DNA of 20,899 bases, taken from contig JBNGIO010006248.1 in the NCBI GenBank assembly GCA_049999805.1, forward strand, positions 1 to 20,899, given 5' to 3'. Every line of letters starts with the position of its first letter. Positions within the stretch are counted from its first letter, which is position 1. This stretch comes from Folioceros fuciformis (taxonomy: Eukaryota > Anthocerotophyta > Anthocerotopsida > Anthocerotales). The notes below the pieces were generated by a model, which was given only the letters and a program-made list of their open reading frames with translations, ran no database searches and had not been told where the DNA came from. Positions 1 to 9,411 of the stretch are shown here, piece by piece. A program made the position numbers and the translations under genes.

Positions 1-124
1 CAAGCATACAATTTTCCCCATATTGTATATAAATAAAAAAAGGACAGAAAATAAGCAATAACAATATTTCAAGAAAAAAGAATACAAGTAATAGTAATAA
101 TTAATAAAAATTCATATTTTGTAC
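1..124 (-). other. Intron 1 (5' part) of the LRR gene
   Basis: This is very AT-rich sequence starting, on the minus strand, with GTACAAAATATG directly after the P-loop codon. An in-frame stop appears at 69-71. The acceptor is not in the window, so the intron is at least 124 bp long. It is a phase 1 intron. Confidence 0.65.
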
Positions 125-1733
125 CTGCTTGTGGAGGTCCACAAAGGAAAAGTCTACCCACTTTTGGAAAGTCAAATTTAAGTTGTTGTTGTTGTCGGTA
201 CAGTGTCGGTAAATATATAGCTTGACATCGATTTCGGTTCAACATTTCCTCCACCAAGGCGTACTGACTGCTTCTTTTCCATTTCAGATCATTTATGCCC
301 AGCCTTTTCAATGTTGTATTTTTGTTCAAGATGCGTGGCAGGTCGGCGTACAACTTCTGCACAACTTCACATCTGATAGCCACGTCTTCTAGTGACGTAT
401 TTCGCCCTAGAGAGAAGAAAAAATCTTGCATAAAGCTGAGGTTGAAGTTGCCCCTTATTTTCAGTTTTTTCAAACCCTCATCAGGTATATCATGCAAGGG
501 TAATAAGTCATTTGTCCTCCCCTTCAAGCCATAATTGTTCCCAACGTATACAAAAAGTTTACAAATTTGCAATTTTGCATTCGCTGTGAACACCTTACTC
601 AACGCTGGTAGACATTGCCATGGAAAATACTCAATTGTCAGCTTGGTGATAGATCTATTTCCCTCCCACCCTAATCCATAGTGCAATACCTCTTCCCACA
701 CTATTGCAGATACACGCGTTTTCAATCGATCGTATACACATAATTCATGCACGTATCTGTTTCTTGCCAAACCTAATCCTAGTTTTTTTCCCCACTTTTT
801 CCATGCACTTTCATCTTCAATATTATCGAAAGTGATTGCCATTTTCACCACAACGTCAACATTTCGCTCCAATATGTGCACCAATGATACTATTGCCAAA
901 TCCCTCTTACTCTCATCATTACGACTACCCACCGCAACGTCACTGTATATCACATTGCTTACACTCAATTGTCTCAAAGCGGAAGCATTGTTCTGCGACT
1001 TTTTCCACATCAAACTGCAGTTGTGAACAACATCTGTGTTATACACTTTTTCCCCCTTCCTTTCAACATTACCTAGCTCACACATGTCCCCATTTTTTTT
1101 ATCCAACTTCCACGTCAACGTCCAATTACACATCCAACTGTCCACAATATACGGCTGTATCTCCAAGTTGCTCAGTTTGGGACTGCGCAGCAGTAATTGT
1201 TCCAGAGCTACCCAATACGCAGGAGTTGTCCTATCCGGCATGCATAATTCCAGAGTTTCTAGATTGGGATTGCCGGATAAGGATGCCATGAACCGAATCC
1301 ATCCTTCCACGTCCAGTACAGATGATATTTTCTCATTTAGCTCAATACTTTCAAGAGTCCGGCATACACTAACTGCATCCAACACCTGTAGCATGACCAT
1401 ACGCCACTCCTCCACTCTTCCCCAACGATGATTCTTCACATCGTCATCAAATTCCGGAAACCAATCTTTCCAAAAAAAGTTCGCGAGCCGCGGCGGCGGC
1501 AGCGGGTGGGAACCATCGACACCCGTTGGCCAAGGGTCGCCACGCAGCTCGGCCAGACGCTTCTGCCATTTAGTAGGAAACGCCTGCATATCCACATCCA
1601 CCTTACGAAACCTCGGTACACTAACATCAGTCTCTGCCATACAAGCCATAAGCCACGGCCACTCAACAAGATCCACCTCCTCATCCGAATGCACATCCTG
1701 AGCCTTCGGTTTACTGGAGCTTGAACTTGCCAT
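125..1733 (-). CDS. LRR protein of TORNADO1/ROCO type, first coding exon (partial)
   Basis: The exon encodes 536 full residues from an ATG at 1733, beginning MASSSSSKPKAQD. Several irregular leucine-rich repeats follow from about residue 125 to 510, for example LESIELNEKISS, NLETLELCMPD, ITKLTIEYF, LKKLKIRGN and LKRLGINDL. The exon ends in VGRLFLCGPPQAG (P-loop glycine 532 to 537), where a good donor, AG/GTAC, cuts the codon after its first base at position 125. The next exon should supply the Lys-Thr/Ser that completes a Walker A motif. LRRs followed by a Ras-like Roc GTPase domain define ROCO proteins and the related plant TORNADO1 family, so I infer a GTP-binding LRR signalling protein. 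Reading on past 125 gives 17 residues from AT-rich DNA and a stop, which I treat as intron. The gene is more AT-rich than its neighbours and is transcribed away from the repeat array. Roc/COR identity is inferred because those exons are outside the window. Confidence 0.72.
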
Positions 1734-1944
1734 GCCAGCCGATGCACGTCACCACCACTCTTCGCCGCTTGCCACCCACCCCAACCAACTATCAGGTTCA
1801 ATAATTTACGGCACTTGCAGTCTACGAGGGATCTCACTCTACACAATCACCTGCACCCATAGTAAATCTACAGTCAGCATCACCGTCGTATTCTAAGCAA
1901 GCGTGCACCATTTTCGGCCTCATCATCGTCAAATCTTCAATACC
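1734..1944. promoter_or_regulatory. 5' flank of the LRR gene
   Basis: This is the presumed 5' UTR and proximal promoter of the minus-strand LRR gene. I see no clear TATA box. From about 1821 the sequence begins to resemble the repeat array next to it, so the array may reach the promoter. No other coding sequence is supported here. Confidence 0.35.
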
Positions 1945-3686
1945 CATCAGCTATCGCAACACTCATCCAGTGCATCCATCCCGCCACGCGCGGCGCGCAC
2001 AGGATGAATTACCAGCACAACTGTTCCTCAGTCAATCCACCCAGAAGTCCTATCCAAATTCTCGTCAGATTGCATGCACACAACCAGGGCACGCGTTCCT
2101 GCCCACCACTTGAACCTCACCTCAGCACCATGCCATCAGGCCCGCGTCATCGCACATCCTCCCTCTCACAATGCATCATGACATGCGACGTTTCCCCACG
2201 AGTCTCACACCCGGGATATCCACCCTTACATCAGACAAGCTGATTCACGTACTCCCGATCCTCCCACCCACAGCGTCAATGCCAGCACTTCTCCGGAGAC
2301 AAGTTCACAAACCTTCAACATTCATCAATCATCACAACACTCATCCCCTGTATCGATTCAGATCCACACACAATCCACTCACATCCATCAACCACTCGTA
2401 TGTATGCACACAAGTCAAGACACCACTTCCACCCTTGCACCTCACCTAAGCACCATGCCACCAAGCCCGCAACGTATCGATCACAACAATGTTGACTCCA
2501 TCAACGGGCTCCTCTCCCAAACTCTCCCAAAATAACCACGGTCGCACCGACACCGCCAGTCAAGCAGATGCGTCTCTCGAAGAAAAGTGTCCACCGTTAT
2601 CCCACCACCTAATTCACGCCATCCAGATCCTGCCACACAGGTACCCACAGTTTCACTGTCATCACCCCTCGACAAGATACACCAAGCTTGAACGGACATC
2701 AGCCATCGCTACACTCATCCGGGACTGCATCCATCCGCGTTGGCAGAGGAACCACTAATCACCCAACTTCTCATCCACCCCGAAAGTCCGTCCCACAAGC
2801 GTCACTTTGCACACTGCCAGGACACACGTTCCACAACTTGTTCCCCACCTGGGCGCGATGGCACCAATATCGCCTTATCAAAACGTAATTCGCCGCACAG
2901 TCGTCAAGTACGCGTGTCCTGCCGAACTACGCATGAAAACACACACCGCCGAGCCGATCCCAGGCGTCTCACACCGAGGGTGCGCACCGTTGTATCGAGG
3001 CACGTCATTCACGGGATCCGAGTCCTGCCACCCACACCGTCACTGCCATGACCTCTGGACACATTTCCGTAAAGCTTCACAATACTCATTCAGTGCCTCC
3101 ATCGCGGTCGGCAGACCAGCCGATGAGCTAGCTAGCGACAAAACTTTCAATCCACCCCGGGAGAACTACTCCACTCCACTCCACTCCAACCCTGCCCTGC
3201 CTCACCAGCTCATTCACGGGCTCCGGATCCTGCAATCCACAGTTTCACTGCCGTGGCCCCTCCACACAATCACTTCACCAATTTCAGATTACACATACAT
3301 CTGCCATCACAACACTCAACCGGCGCTGCATCTGCCGGTCGGCAGACGATCATCTGGCAACACACCTCGGAACACAACACAACAGTTCGCACACCGCCGG
3401 CACACGCGTTCTTCACAACCACTTGTACCTCACCTAAACACCCTGCCACCAATCCCGCATCATCACAACATCCTTCCACTTACACTCCATCAAATTCGCT
3501 CTTCCGACAAACTACCGCTCGCCGAGCACACGAGTCTCGCACCGACCATGTCCACCCGTCATCCCACCAGCTCACTCACCGCCTACCACCCGTGGGCAAC
3601 ACCGCCTCCAACTGCATGTCTCCAATCTCCAAGCCTCCTTGCTTCGTCATCTGTGCCGTCCTGAGCCCCACCAGACATACATTTCT
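1945..3686. repeat. Decayed tandem array, unit about 375 bp, five units
   Basis: A start-of-unit motif like CATCAGCCATCGCAACACTC recurs at 1945, 2323, 2697, 3075 and 3298, with another likely start at 3687. The spacings are 378, 374, 378, 223 and 389 bp. A second landmark, ATTCACGGGATCCGGATCCTG and variants, recurs in the same order at 2243, 2612, 3007, 3212 and 3573 (the last as ACTCACCG). A third, like CACACGCGTTCC then ACCTCACCTAAGCACC, recurs near 2089, 2414, 2817 and 3399. It is missing from the 223-bp unit, which has therefore lost about 155 bp internally. Units have diverged a great deal. The plus strand is rich in C and A and poor in G. Long plus-strand reading frames here are a by-product of that composition. 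Origin is unknown: satellite-like DNA or an old local duplication. Confidence 0.75.
3171..3188 (+). repeat. (CCACT)n pentanucleotide microsatellite
   Basis: About three to four head-to-tail copies of CCACT lie inside the short fourth unit of the large array. It is one of several 5-bp arrays in the window. Confidence 0.7.
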
Positions 3687-4442
3687 CATCAGAGTCAGCG
3701 CTCATTCACTGCTGCCACTTACCAATCTTGGACACACTTCCCACCAACAACCTCAATGTGAAGGCACATGTAAGTTCCGACCACATCAGCCATCACCTCT
3801 CAAGCCAATCTCACAAACCTTGCCACTATCCCTACTGCACTCCAGTGGGCATCAGCAAACGAACTGCAGCTCCAAACTTCACACCGTGCCTGCGCACGCA
3901 CCAGCCGGGCCCTCGGGCTCTCTCAATCTTCACATGCACCAAACCCCGAGCCCAGCAGGCCAACACTAGCAACCCACCCACCGTCAGCGAAGCCTGGGCA
4001 GCTTTGTAGGCAGGGAAGCACCCGCGCGCTTGAGAAGCGAAGCTTCTGGCGCACCTTCCTCAGCGAGAAGCCTTGTCAGTCTACCTGTCCAGCGACTTGT
4101 CGCACTTGCCCAGTGGGCCTGTGGACCCACCACATCGGCACCACCACGTCCAATGAACCAATGGCTTGGGCATCCAGTCAATTTGAGTCCAGTTATTAAG
4201 GAAAGCTTCGAAGCCAAGGGAAGGAAAGGCAAAGCAAAAGAAGAATAAACAAATATGTACAGTAGAGTGCGTGACGTCGATAGCCACGCTGCTCACCAGT
4301 GGGAGACGGAGGCCCAAACCTACACAAGCAGCCATCCTCCGTTGAGGACTGTACAGTAGCTGTTTGGGCATGGCGATGTACCTAAGAGCCAACATTCGTT
4401 TTTCTTGTTTCATGGACACTCTTCCTCTCCGATATGCTCATG
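3687..4442. other. Non-coding spacer: array tail, then promoter-like DNA
   Basis: From 3687 to about 3990 the C/A-rich composition and some array-like phrases continue (for example CATCAGCCATCACC near 3805), but I cannot align a full unit. From about 4000 the composition changes. There are two CCAAT pentamers near 4150-4165 and an A/G-rich stretch near 4195-4250. No reading frame here looks like a protein. It probably separates the array from the OEP16-4-like gene and may hold upstream regulatory sequence. Confidence 0.4.
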
Positions 4443-4450
4443 CATAAATA
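4443..4450 (+). promoter_or_regulatory. Possible TATA box of the OEP16-4-like gene
   Basis: CATAAATA, in the context GCATAAATAGCTATA, resembles a plant TATA box. It lies about 365 bp before the proposed ATG at 4811, which would imply a 5' UTR of roughly 330 bases. This rests on sequence resemblance only. Confidence 0.3.
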
Positions 4451-4572
4451 GCTATAGTGGTTGCTGGGAAACGTGACCTCATATCCCCATCTCCGTGTAG
4501 CCGGAGAAGAGAGGCGCTCTTTGGGGGAGGAGACTTGTCACTTTGCCCAGCATATGTGTGGCAAGCCGGGGC

Positions 4573-4597
4573 AGCACAGCACAGGACAGGACAGGAC
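4573..4597 (+). repeat. Pentanucleotide microsatellite (AGCAC)2(AGGAC)3
   Basis: There are five perfect 5-bp units in two blocks: two AGCAC, then three AGGAC. It would lie in the 5' UTR or promoter of the OEP16-4-like gene. Confidence 0.8.
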
Positions 4598-4810
4598 ACG
4601 TCAATGGTGGTCAACGGCAAGTAACATATGTACTACAGTCTGAGGCCGAGCAGTTTCTGCTCAATGAATTTCTGGAAAGGTGAATGAAACGGTGGAGTGG
4701 ATATCTACGCACTGAAGATAAGCTACCCAGCCTAGGGCTCCGAGATAGCGAAGGATAGGTACGGGCAACACGACTTGCGATCCAGGCGTGCGGGAAATTG
4801 GCCGAAGGGC

Positions 4811-6321
4811 ATGGAGCGGTCGCGGACCCTGAATGCCTGGGATGTGCCTTGCACCTCGCGCGCTGTGGATGGATTCGTGCGGATCGGCATGGTCGGTCCT
4901 GCACTTTGGCCTCTCGCGTTTGTTGATTTCACGCCTGGTTTGGTGCCGATGTCCAGCTGTCACGGCTTTGATTACGCCTGTTCTTAGCTGTCTGCAAAGC
5001 GGTGCTTCTTGATTGAGTCTTGACACGCTGGTGTAGAGAAGGGATTTTTGTTGATTGCAACGTGGCGCAGTTTGCAATTGTGCTCTTGAGCTTGAGTTGA
5101 GGGACCGGCAGAGGAGGTGGCCTTGGCATGAGCTGAGTGACGTTTGGGTTGTAGCAGCGGTTGTGGAGTTGAAATGTGGTTCGGCGAATTGTGGTTTTCA
5201 TCCCCGCACATTGTGTGGCATGCAGGGAGGTGTGGCCTGGGGAGTCTTCATGGGGTCGTATGATGCTGCCAAAGAAGGTGCGCCTGGCTGTTTTAGTGTT
5301 CAGTTTTTATTTCTTTCGGACTTGCATTGCACTGCCGGTGGCACGGCATGTCTGTTGCTGCTTTGAAGCCCGGACGACCTTCTCTTCTCCCTGTCATTTT
5401 GGCATGGTTGTTTTGGATTGCCATACTGGCAACCCTTGCCCACATTTGTGTTGGATCCGATTGTTGCAACACTGTTTCTGAGGGGCTCCAGGCTCGATGT
5501 CATGGTTGCATTTCGCCCCCTCTGCCGCTGTATGCACGTCACCTGATCGAGCTTCAAATCTTTTGCCAGGGCACAAAGGACCTTCTCGGGCTTTGTACGT
5601 GGTAAGTCTTGCGTGAGACCGGTCGTGCAGGGATTATGGTATTCTCATCTTGTTGGACAGTAGCAGGCACAAGTTAGTTAGTTGTGAGCTCGGGGTCTAT
5701 CTGTAGACTATTTTTTATGGCAAGAGATGCAGGACAGTTCCTTCCTGGTGAGAAGTGGTGGTGGTTTGAAGGAAGGAATGCCGCATTTTGTGTTATGTGG
5801 GACTTGAATTGTGTGGTGAATTTGTGTGCTTCCAGGCGAAGTCCATGATGAAGAATGGTCTCGGATGGGGTATGTATTCCGCCCACTTCCCGGGCTGTTT
5901 CTCATCTTCTTGGTTCAGCGAGTAGTTTACACTTGTCATACCCTTGCTGTGCCTGATAAGACATCATGCGACCCCATCCTATGGATTGCAGGTATCTTCG
6001 CTGGTACGTATGTGGGATTGAGCTGCGGTGTCGAGTCAATGCGAAGGAAGAGAGACTGGGTAAGGAAGGACCTGGCTATCTGCTCGTGCTTACTCTTCAC
6101 ATGCCTGTCCGCACCTCTTGAGAAGACGCGACACATAGTCCAACAGGCGCCCTGTTGTGCAGGTGAACGCCTGTGTAGCAGGGGCTGTCACAGGAGCCAT
6201 GGCGTCCGCGACATCGGGAAGTGGTGTGAAGATTCTTGGCACCGCAGCAGCCACAGCTGCCGTAGCCACAGCTGGTGATTACTTCCTCCGGCCTGCTCAG
6301 TACCCTCCAACTGGTATCTGA
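4811..6321 (+). CDS. OEP16-4: OEP16-4-like PRAT-family plastid envelope protein, six exons
   Basis: Exons are 4811-4891, 5226-5277, 5570-5601, 5836-5869, 5992-6059 and 6163-6321, giving 141 residues. Exons 3 and 4 are only 32 and 34 bp. The PRAT signature of the Tim17/22/23-OEP16 superfamily is complete across the exon 5/6 join: A70-x2-Y73-x10-R84-x3-D88-x6-A95-G96-x3-G100, in the stretch FAGTYVGLSCGVES...RDWVNACVAG. Four short glycine/alanine-rich segments fit the family's four-helix membrane fold. The N-terminal VPCTSRAVDGFVRIG, then YVAKSM and RDWVNA, resemble Arabidopsis OEP16-4 (about 136 residues) as I remember it, more than OEP16-1 or the complex I B14.7 subunit. The family is tied to solute or amino-acid permeation and protein import at the plastid outer envelope; the role of OEP16-4 itself is poorly defined. 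The exon 1 donor is uncertain: ATG/GTCGGT with the strong acceptor at 5225, or TCG/GTCCTG with an acceptor at 5229, give proteins of equal length. An in-frame ATG at 4775 would add 12 residues. Confidence 0.82.
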
Positions 6322-7025
6322 AACTCGTCCCACCAGTAGTGGCTTTGGTCCTATCATGTTGGTGCACCAGAGATGTAGGACAGGAGTCTAGCATGATACT
6401 CTCAACTTGGCCCACCTCCAAGGTGCTGCTTAGCTCACGCATGGGAGGGCACGTACTCTGATCCATCACCCTTTGGCGGAAGAGGCAGTGGTGAGCTTGT
6501 GTATATGACAGCCTTCGTCGGGGTTTCTTTCGTTGTATGAACTTTGGGTAATGGTTGCCAGTGCCTGACGATCTTGTAGTCTTGGCAGTCCACGAAGGCC
6601 GGAAGTGGATGTAAGCTCAGTTGGTGGGCCCCGCTTTAAGCTGAGTTGACGGACCAAAGCTGATTTGAGGGACCACTTAGTTTGATATGGTGAATCATTT
6701 CCACGCATCACAGTGAAGTGTGAGACTTTCCAGTTCACCTTACTGCTGTGCTGTTTACTTATGCTGTGTACGGTTGCCATGAGCGGTAAGCTAGCAACAC
6801 GACAGGCAGTGGGACTGGAGTGTACAATAGGCATGGTGTCCATGCATCCCCAGGAAGCACCACATTCCCGGTCGCCAAGTCATCTCGCTGACGAGCCAAC
6901 ATGCTGCACTGTCTGGCGCCTCAGATTTCCCTTCTTCTCTCTCGCGAACGGGTACGAATTCATTCCAGCCAAGGTCGCGAGTTTGCAAGCAAGAAAGTCG
7001 GCGTCACCGGCAAGCAGCAGCGGAT
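6322..7025. other. Intergenic: 3' UTR of the OEP16-4-like gene and SDR promoter
   Basis: No convincing gene or TATA box is visible. The one internal structure is a three-copy imperfect repeat at 6613-6676. Reading frames on both strands lack splice-compatible or family-like content. Confidence 0.45.
6613..6676 (+). repeat. Three imperfect 19-bp repeats upstream of the SDR gene
   Basis: AAGCTCAGTTGGTGGGCCC, AAGCTGAGTTGACGGACCA and AAGCTGATTTGAGGGACCA begin at 6613, 6638 and 6657. The last two are adjacent. They lie 350-410 bp before the SDR ATG and could be repeated protein-binding sites or simple local duplication. Confidence 0.55.
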
Positions 7026-8699
7026 ATGGCCGTGGATCTGTTGAACATGGCTTTGGATTGGGTGTTGCCTCCGGCAACGATGATGTTCTTGGCGACAATC
7101 TTTCCTACTCTTCTCTTCATTCGCTTCTGGTACTGGCTTTTCAACCGTGTTTTTCCCGAGGACATGTACAACAAGGTGGTGCTCATCACAGGGGCGTCGT
7201 CTGGAATCGGAGAGGTGACAATCGCTCAGACGATCCTGGTTTCCGCTCTTCCTCGGCAGTGATGTTGATTGCCCGGTTCCTTCCGTATCGGTGATGCAGC
7301 AAACGGCATACGAGTATGCGAAAAAGGGAGCCAAGCTGTCACTGGTGGCCCGGCGAGAGGATCACTTGAAACCCGTGGCGGACAGGGCTCGCCGAAAGGG
7401 CGCCATGGACGTGCGGACTATCTCTGCCGATTTGTCTCGGGTGGACGAGTGTCGAAGGATCGTTGATGAGACTGTTCGACACTATGGCCGCTGTCAGATC
7501 TTCCGTCTCAACCGCTCTTGATTTCCGGAACAGTGTGTCGTGCAGAAGACAGATTTTCAATTTCAAGCTCTACAGTTCGAGATCAAGTTGATTGGATAGG
7601 TGTGATTTGTTTTTGATCGTGATGCGTTGATCTTGCAGTGGACCATCTGGTGAACAACGTCGGTATGGCGAGCTCTTTCATTTTCGACGAAGCCAAGCCT
7701 GATGCTTTCTTCCAGCCTTTCGTACGTCACTGAGTTGGAATGTTACAATTGTCTTCCAACTCTTCGATCCCTTCCAAGGCCTTGATGCGGTTCAAATTCG
7801 TGAGGTGTCGATGATAATTGGCTCTCGTAGCTGCCGATAACGCAGCGACTGATTTGAACGCGGATCGCATGTGCAGGACGTGACATTCTGGGGAAATGTG
7901 CATCCGACTTACTACGCCTTGCCTCATCTGAAGCAATCCAAGGGCAGGCTGGTGGTGAATGCGTCTGTGGCCAGTTACATGCCCGTCCCGCGCATGAGCA
8001 TCTATAATGTAAGCCCTTCCTCCACTTGGAATTTGCCCTTTTTGGCCTTTCTTGACCGTCCTACGCAACATCATCCATGACGATCTCTGCAATCTGCCTC
8101 GGTGTTTCAGGCCGCTAATGCGGGGCTAGTCCAATTCTTCGACACACTGAGGACCGAGGTGGGGCAACAGGTGGGCGTGACTATCATCATGCCGGGTTGG
8201 GTGGAGAGCCAGATGACTCAGGGCAGATACATCGACGCAAGAGGCGAGGAAAAAGTAGGAGACGCAGCGCAGCGAGATGTGAGTCTCACTCATCTCAACT
8301 CAACTCAACTCAACTCAACTCGACTCAACTCTCTCACTCCTCGCTTCGTCCCTGTCGCCACGGCCCTCCTAACCCTGACTTCCGGTGCATGCATTTCAGG
8401 TCCAAATAGGGTTCGCTCCCGTCACATACACGGAAGTGGCTGCCAGGGCAATCGTGAAGGGAGCAGTGCACAGGAAGTGGTATGTCACAGTGCCCTTCTG
8501 GTACCAGACTCTCCTGCTGTTCCGGATCCTGGTCCCCGAGGTCCTCTCCGCCTACCTCCGCTTCTTCTTCCTGTACGAGCTCTCCCAGAAGAAGCCTTCC
8601 GGCAAACTGGCCCTGGATGCCTCCGACGCCAAGAAGATCCTCTACCCGACCTCCATCCAGGAAGCGAAGGCCCGGGATCAGCAAGCCAAGGCTGCGTAG
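7026..8699 (+). CDS. 11-beta-HSD/steroleosin-like short-chain dehydrogenase, six exons
   Basis: Exons are 7026-7214, 7300-7492, 7639-7721, 7877-8008, 8111-8278 and 8400-8699, giving 354 residues, normal for plant HSD/steroleosin proteins (about 350). An N-terminal hydrophobic segment (about residues 14-42, PPATMMFLATIFPTLLFIRF) with prolines resembles the membrane or oil-body anchor of steroleosins. The Rossmann cofactor motif TGASSGIGE is at 55-63, NNVG (variant of NNAG) at 133-136, a catalytic-position Ser at 185, Tyr at 198 and PGW at 227-229. The family reduces or oxidises hydroxysteroid-like substrates with NAD(P)H on lipid droplets or ER. The oddity is position 202. The family motif is Tyr-Asn-Ala-Ser-Lys, but here the exon 4/5 join reads Tyr-Asn-Ala-Ala-Asn, so the catalytic lysine is absent. 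All joins keep frame and use GT-AG sites, so the gene does not otherwise look broken. Substrate and activity cannot be inferred. Confidence 0.92.
8294..8328 (+). repeat. (CTCAA)n microsatellite in SDR intron 5
   Basis: Seven 5-bp units begin 15 bp inside the intron: five CTCAA, one CTCGA, one CTCAA. The intron is 8279-8399. Confidence 0.9.
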
Positions 8700-8970
8700 A
8701 TCTGTGGATGTCGATGTGCAGATAGCTCAGGTTTGCGGCTGTTTCTAGCGGAGTAAGATCAGAGCACTGCTGGTCACTCAGATTTGTCCTCGCCTAGGTT
8801 CTTCCCCCTATCTGTACAAACTCCTGCAAAACAAAAAACGGGTGATGAAACTGCTCTTCCTACACACGTGTAGAATGGGGATTCTTCACACCCTGCCGAC
8901 AAAGGACATACGTGCATGTACCGGCACAGAGGGGTCACCGACATTTTGGCTTTTGTGGCGATACACTTCC

Positions 8971-9000
8971 GGGTCGGGCCGGGCCGGGCCGGCACGGCAC
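8971..9000 (+). repeat. GC-rich pentanucleotide microsatellite
   Basis: Six 5-bp units in blocks: one GGGTC, three GGGCC, two GGCAC, followed by a diverged GGTCT. Confidence 0.8.
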
Positions 9001-9292
9001 GGTCTGCGTGCAAGGCGCGCTCCCTTTTCTTGCACAAAAACCGTGAACGCCTTGAACCGCATTTGAAAGGGTGGAATAAAAGTGCGCTCGCTTTTAACGG
9101 TCTTGATATTTTACTGAAACGCGAATGTGACACGAGACGCTCTTTTCGTTTGTTATCGCGGCATCGGGTATCCAAATCAAGAAAGTGCGTACGTATAGCT
9201 CTGCGGGTCGCGACGACAAGGCCAAGCTTCGGTTGTTCTTGGCGCGGTTCGATCCGGTTTCAGCGCGGGGGAGAGGAGGAGGCCAGACCAGG

Positions 9293-9342
9293 CCGAGCCG
9301 AGACGAGACGAGACGAGCCGAGCCGAGCCGAGTCGAGTCGAG
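9293..9342 (+). repeat. (NCGAG)10 pentanucleotide microsatellite
   Basis: Ten perfect 5-bp units differ only at the first base, in blocks: CCGAG x2, ACGAG x3, CCGAG x3, TCGAG x2. It ends 69 bp before the FHA start codon, probably in its 5' UTR. The minus strand carries a long reading frame over it because a 5-bp repeat with no stop codon is open in all frames. Confidence 0.92.
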
Positions 9343-9358
9343 TCGGAGCCCGTCGGCC

Positions 9359-9394
9359 ATGGCAGTCCAGTCGCGCGAGCGAGACGCCTCGTAG
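9359..9394 (+). promoter_or_regulatory. Upstream ORF before the FHA gene (11 codons)
   Basis: ATG at 9359 opens MAVQSRERDAS and stops at 9394, 17 bp before the main ATG at 9412. If the transcript starts upstream of 9359, this short frame would be met first and could lower translation of the FHA protein. The transcription start is unknown. Confidence 0.4.
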
Positions 9395-9411
9395 GTGAAA
9401 CGAGACGTCTC

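Larger units (their letters stand above)
8700..9358. other. Intergenic: SDR 3' UTR and FHA-gene promoter/5' UTR
   Basis: No gene is visible. The stretch holds two 5-bp microsatellites (8971-9000 and 9293-9342). AATAAA at 9075-9080 could be a polyadenylation signal for the SDR gene or, read as GGAATAAAAG, a weak TATA-like element for the FHA gene. Sequence alone does not decide. Confidence 0.4.

Noticed and set aside
2807-3664. 285-codon plus-strand reading frame
   Set aside because: It spans several units of the decayed repeat array, consists mostly of Pro, His, Ser and Thr, and shows no domain. It is explained by C/A-rich, stop-poor DNA.
1945-3990. CRISPR-like or LTR structure for the large repeat
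   Set aside because: Units are long, diverged and directly tandem with no short identical repeats separated by unique spacers, and no retroelement proteins or long matching terminal repeats are seen.
5826-6278. 150-codon plus-strand frame read as one protein
   Set aside because: It contains exon 5 of the OEP16-4-like gene, but the rest runs through introns 4 and 5 and then in the wrong frame; splicing gives the family-consistent protein.
6713-7294. 193-codon plus-strand frame overlapping SDR exon 1
   Set aside because: It is in a different frame from the SDR, whose exon 1 has a clear TGASSGIGE motif and spliced continuation.
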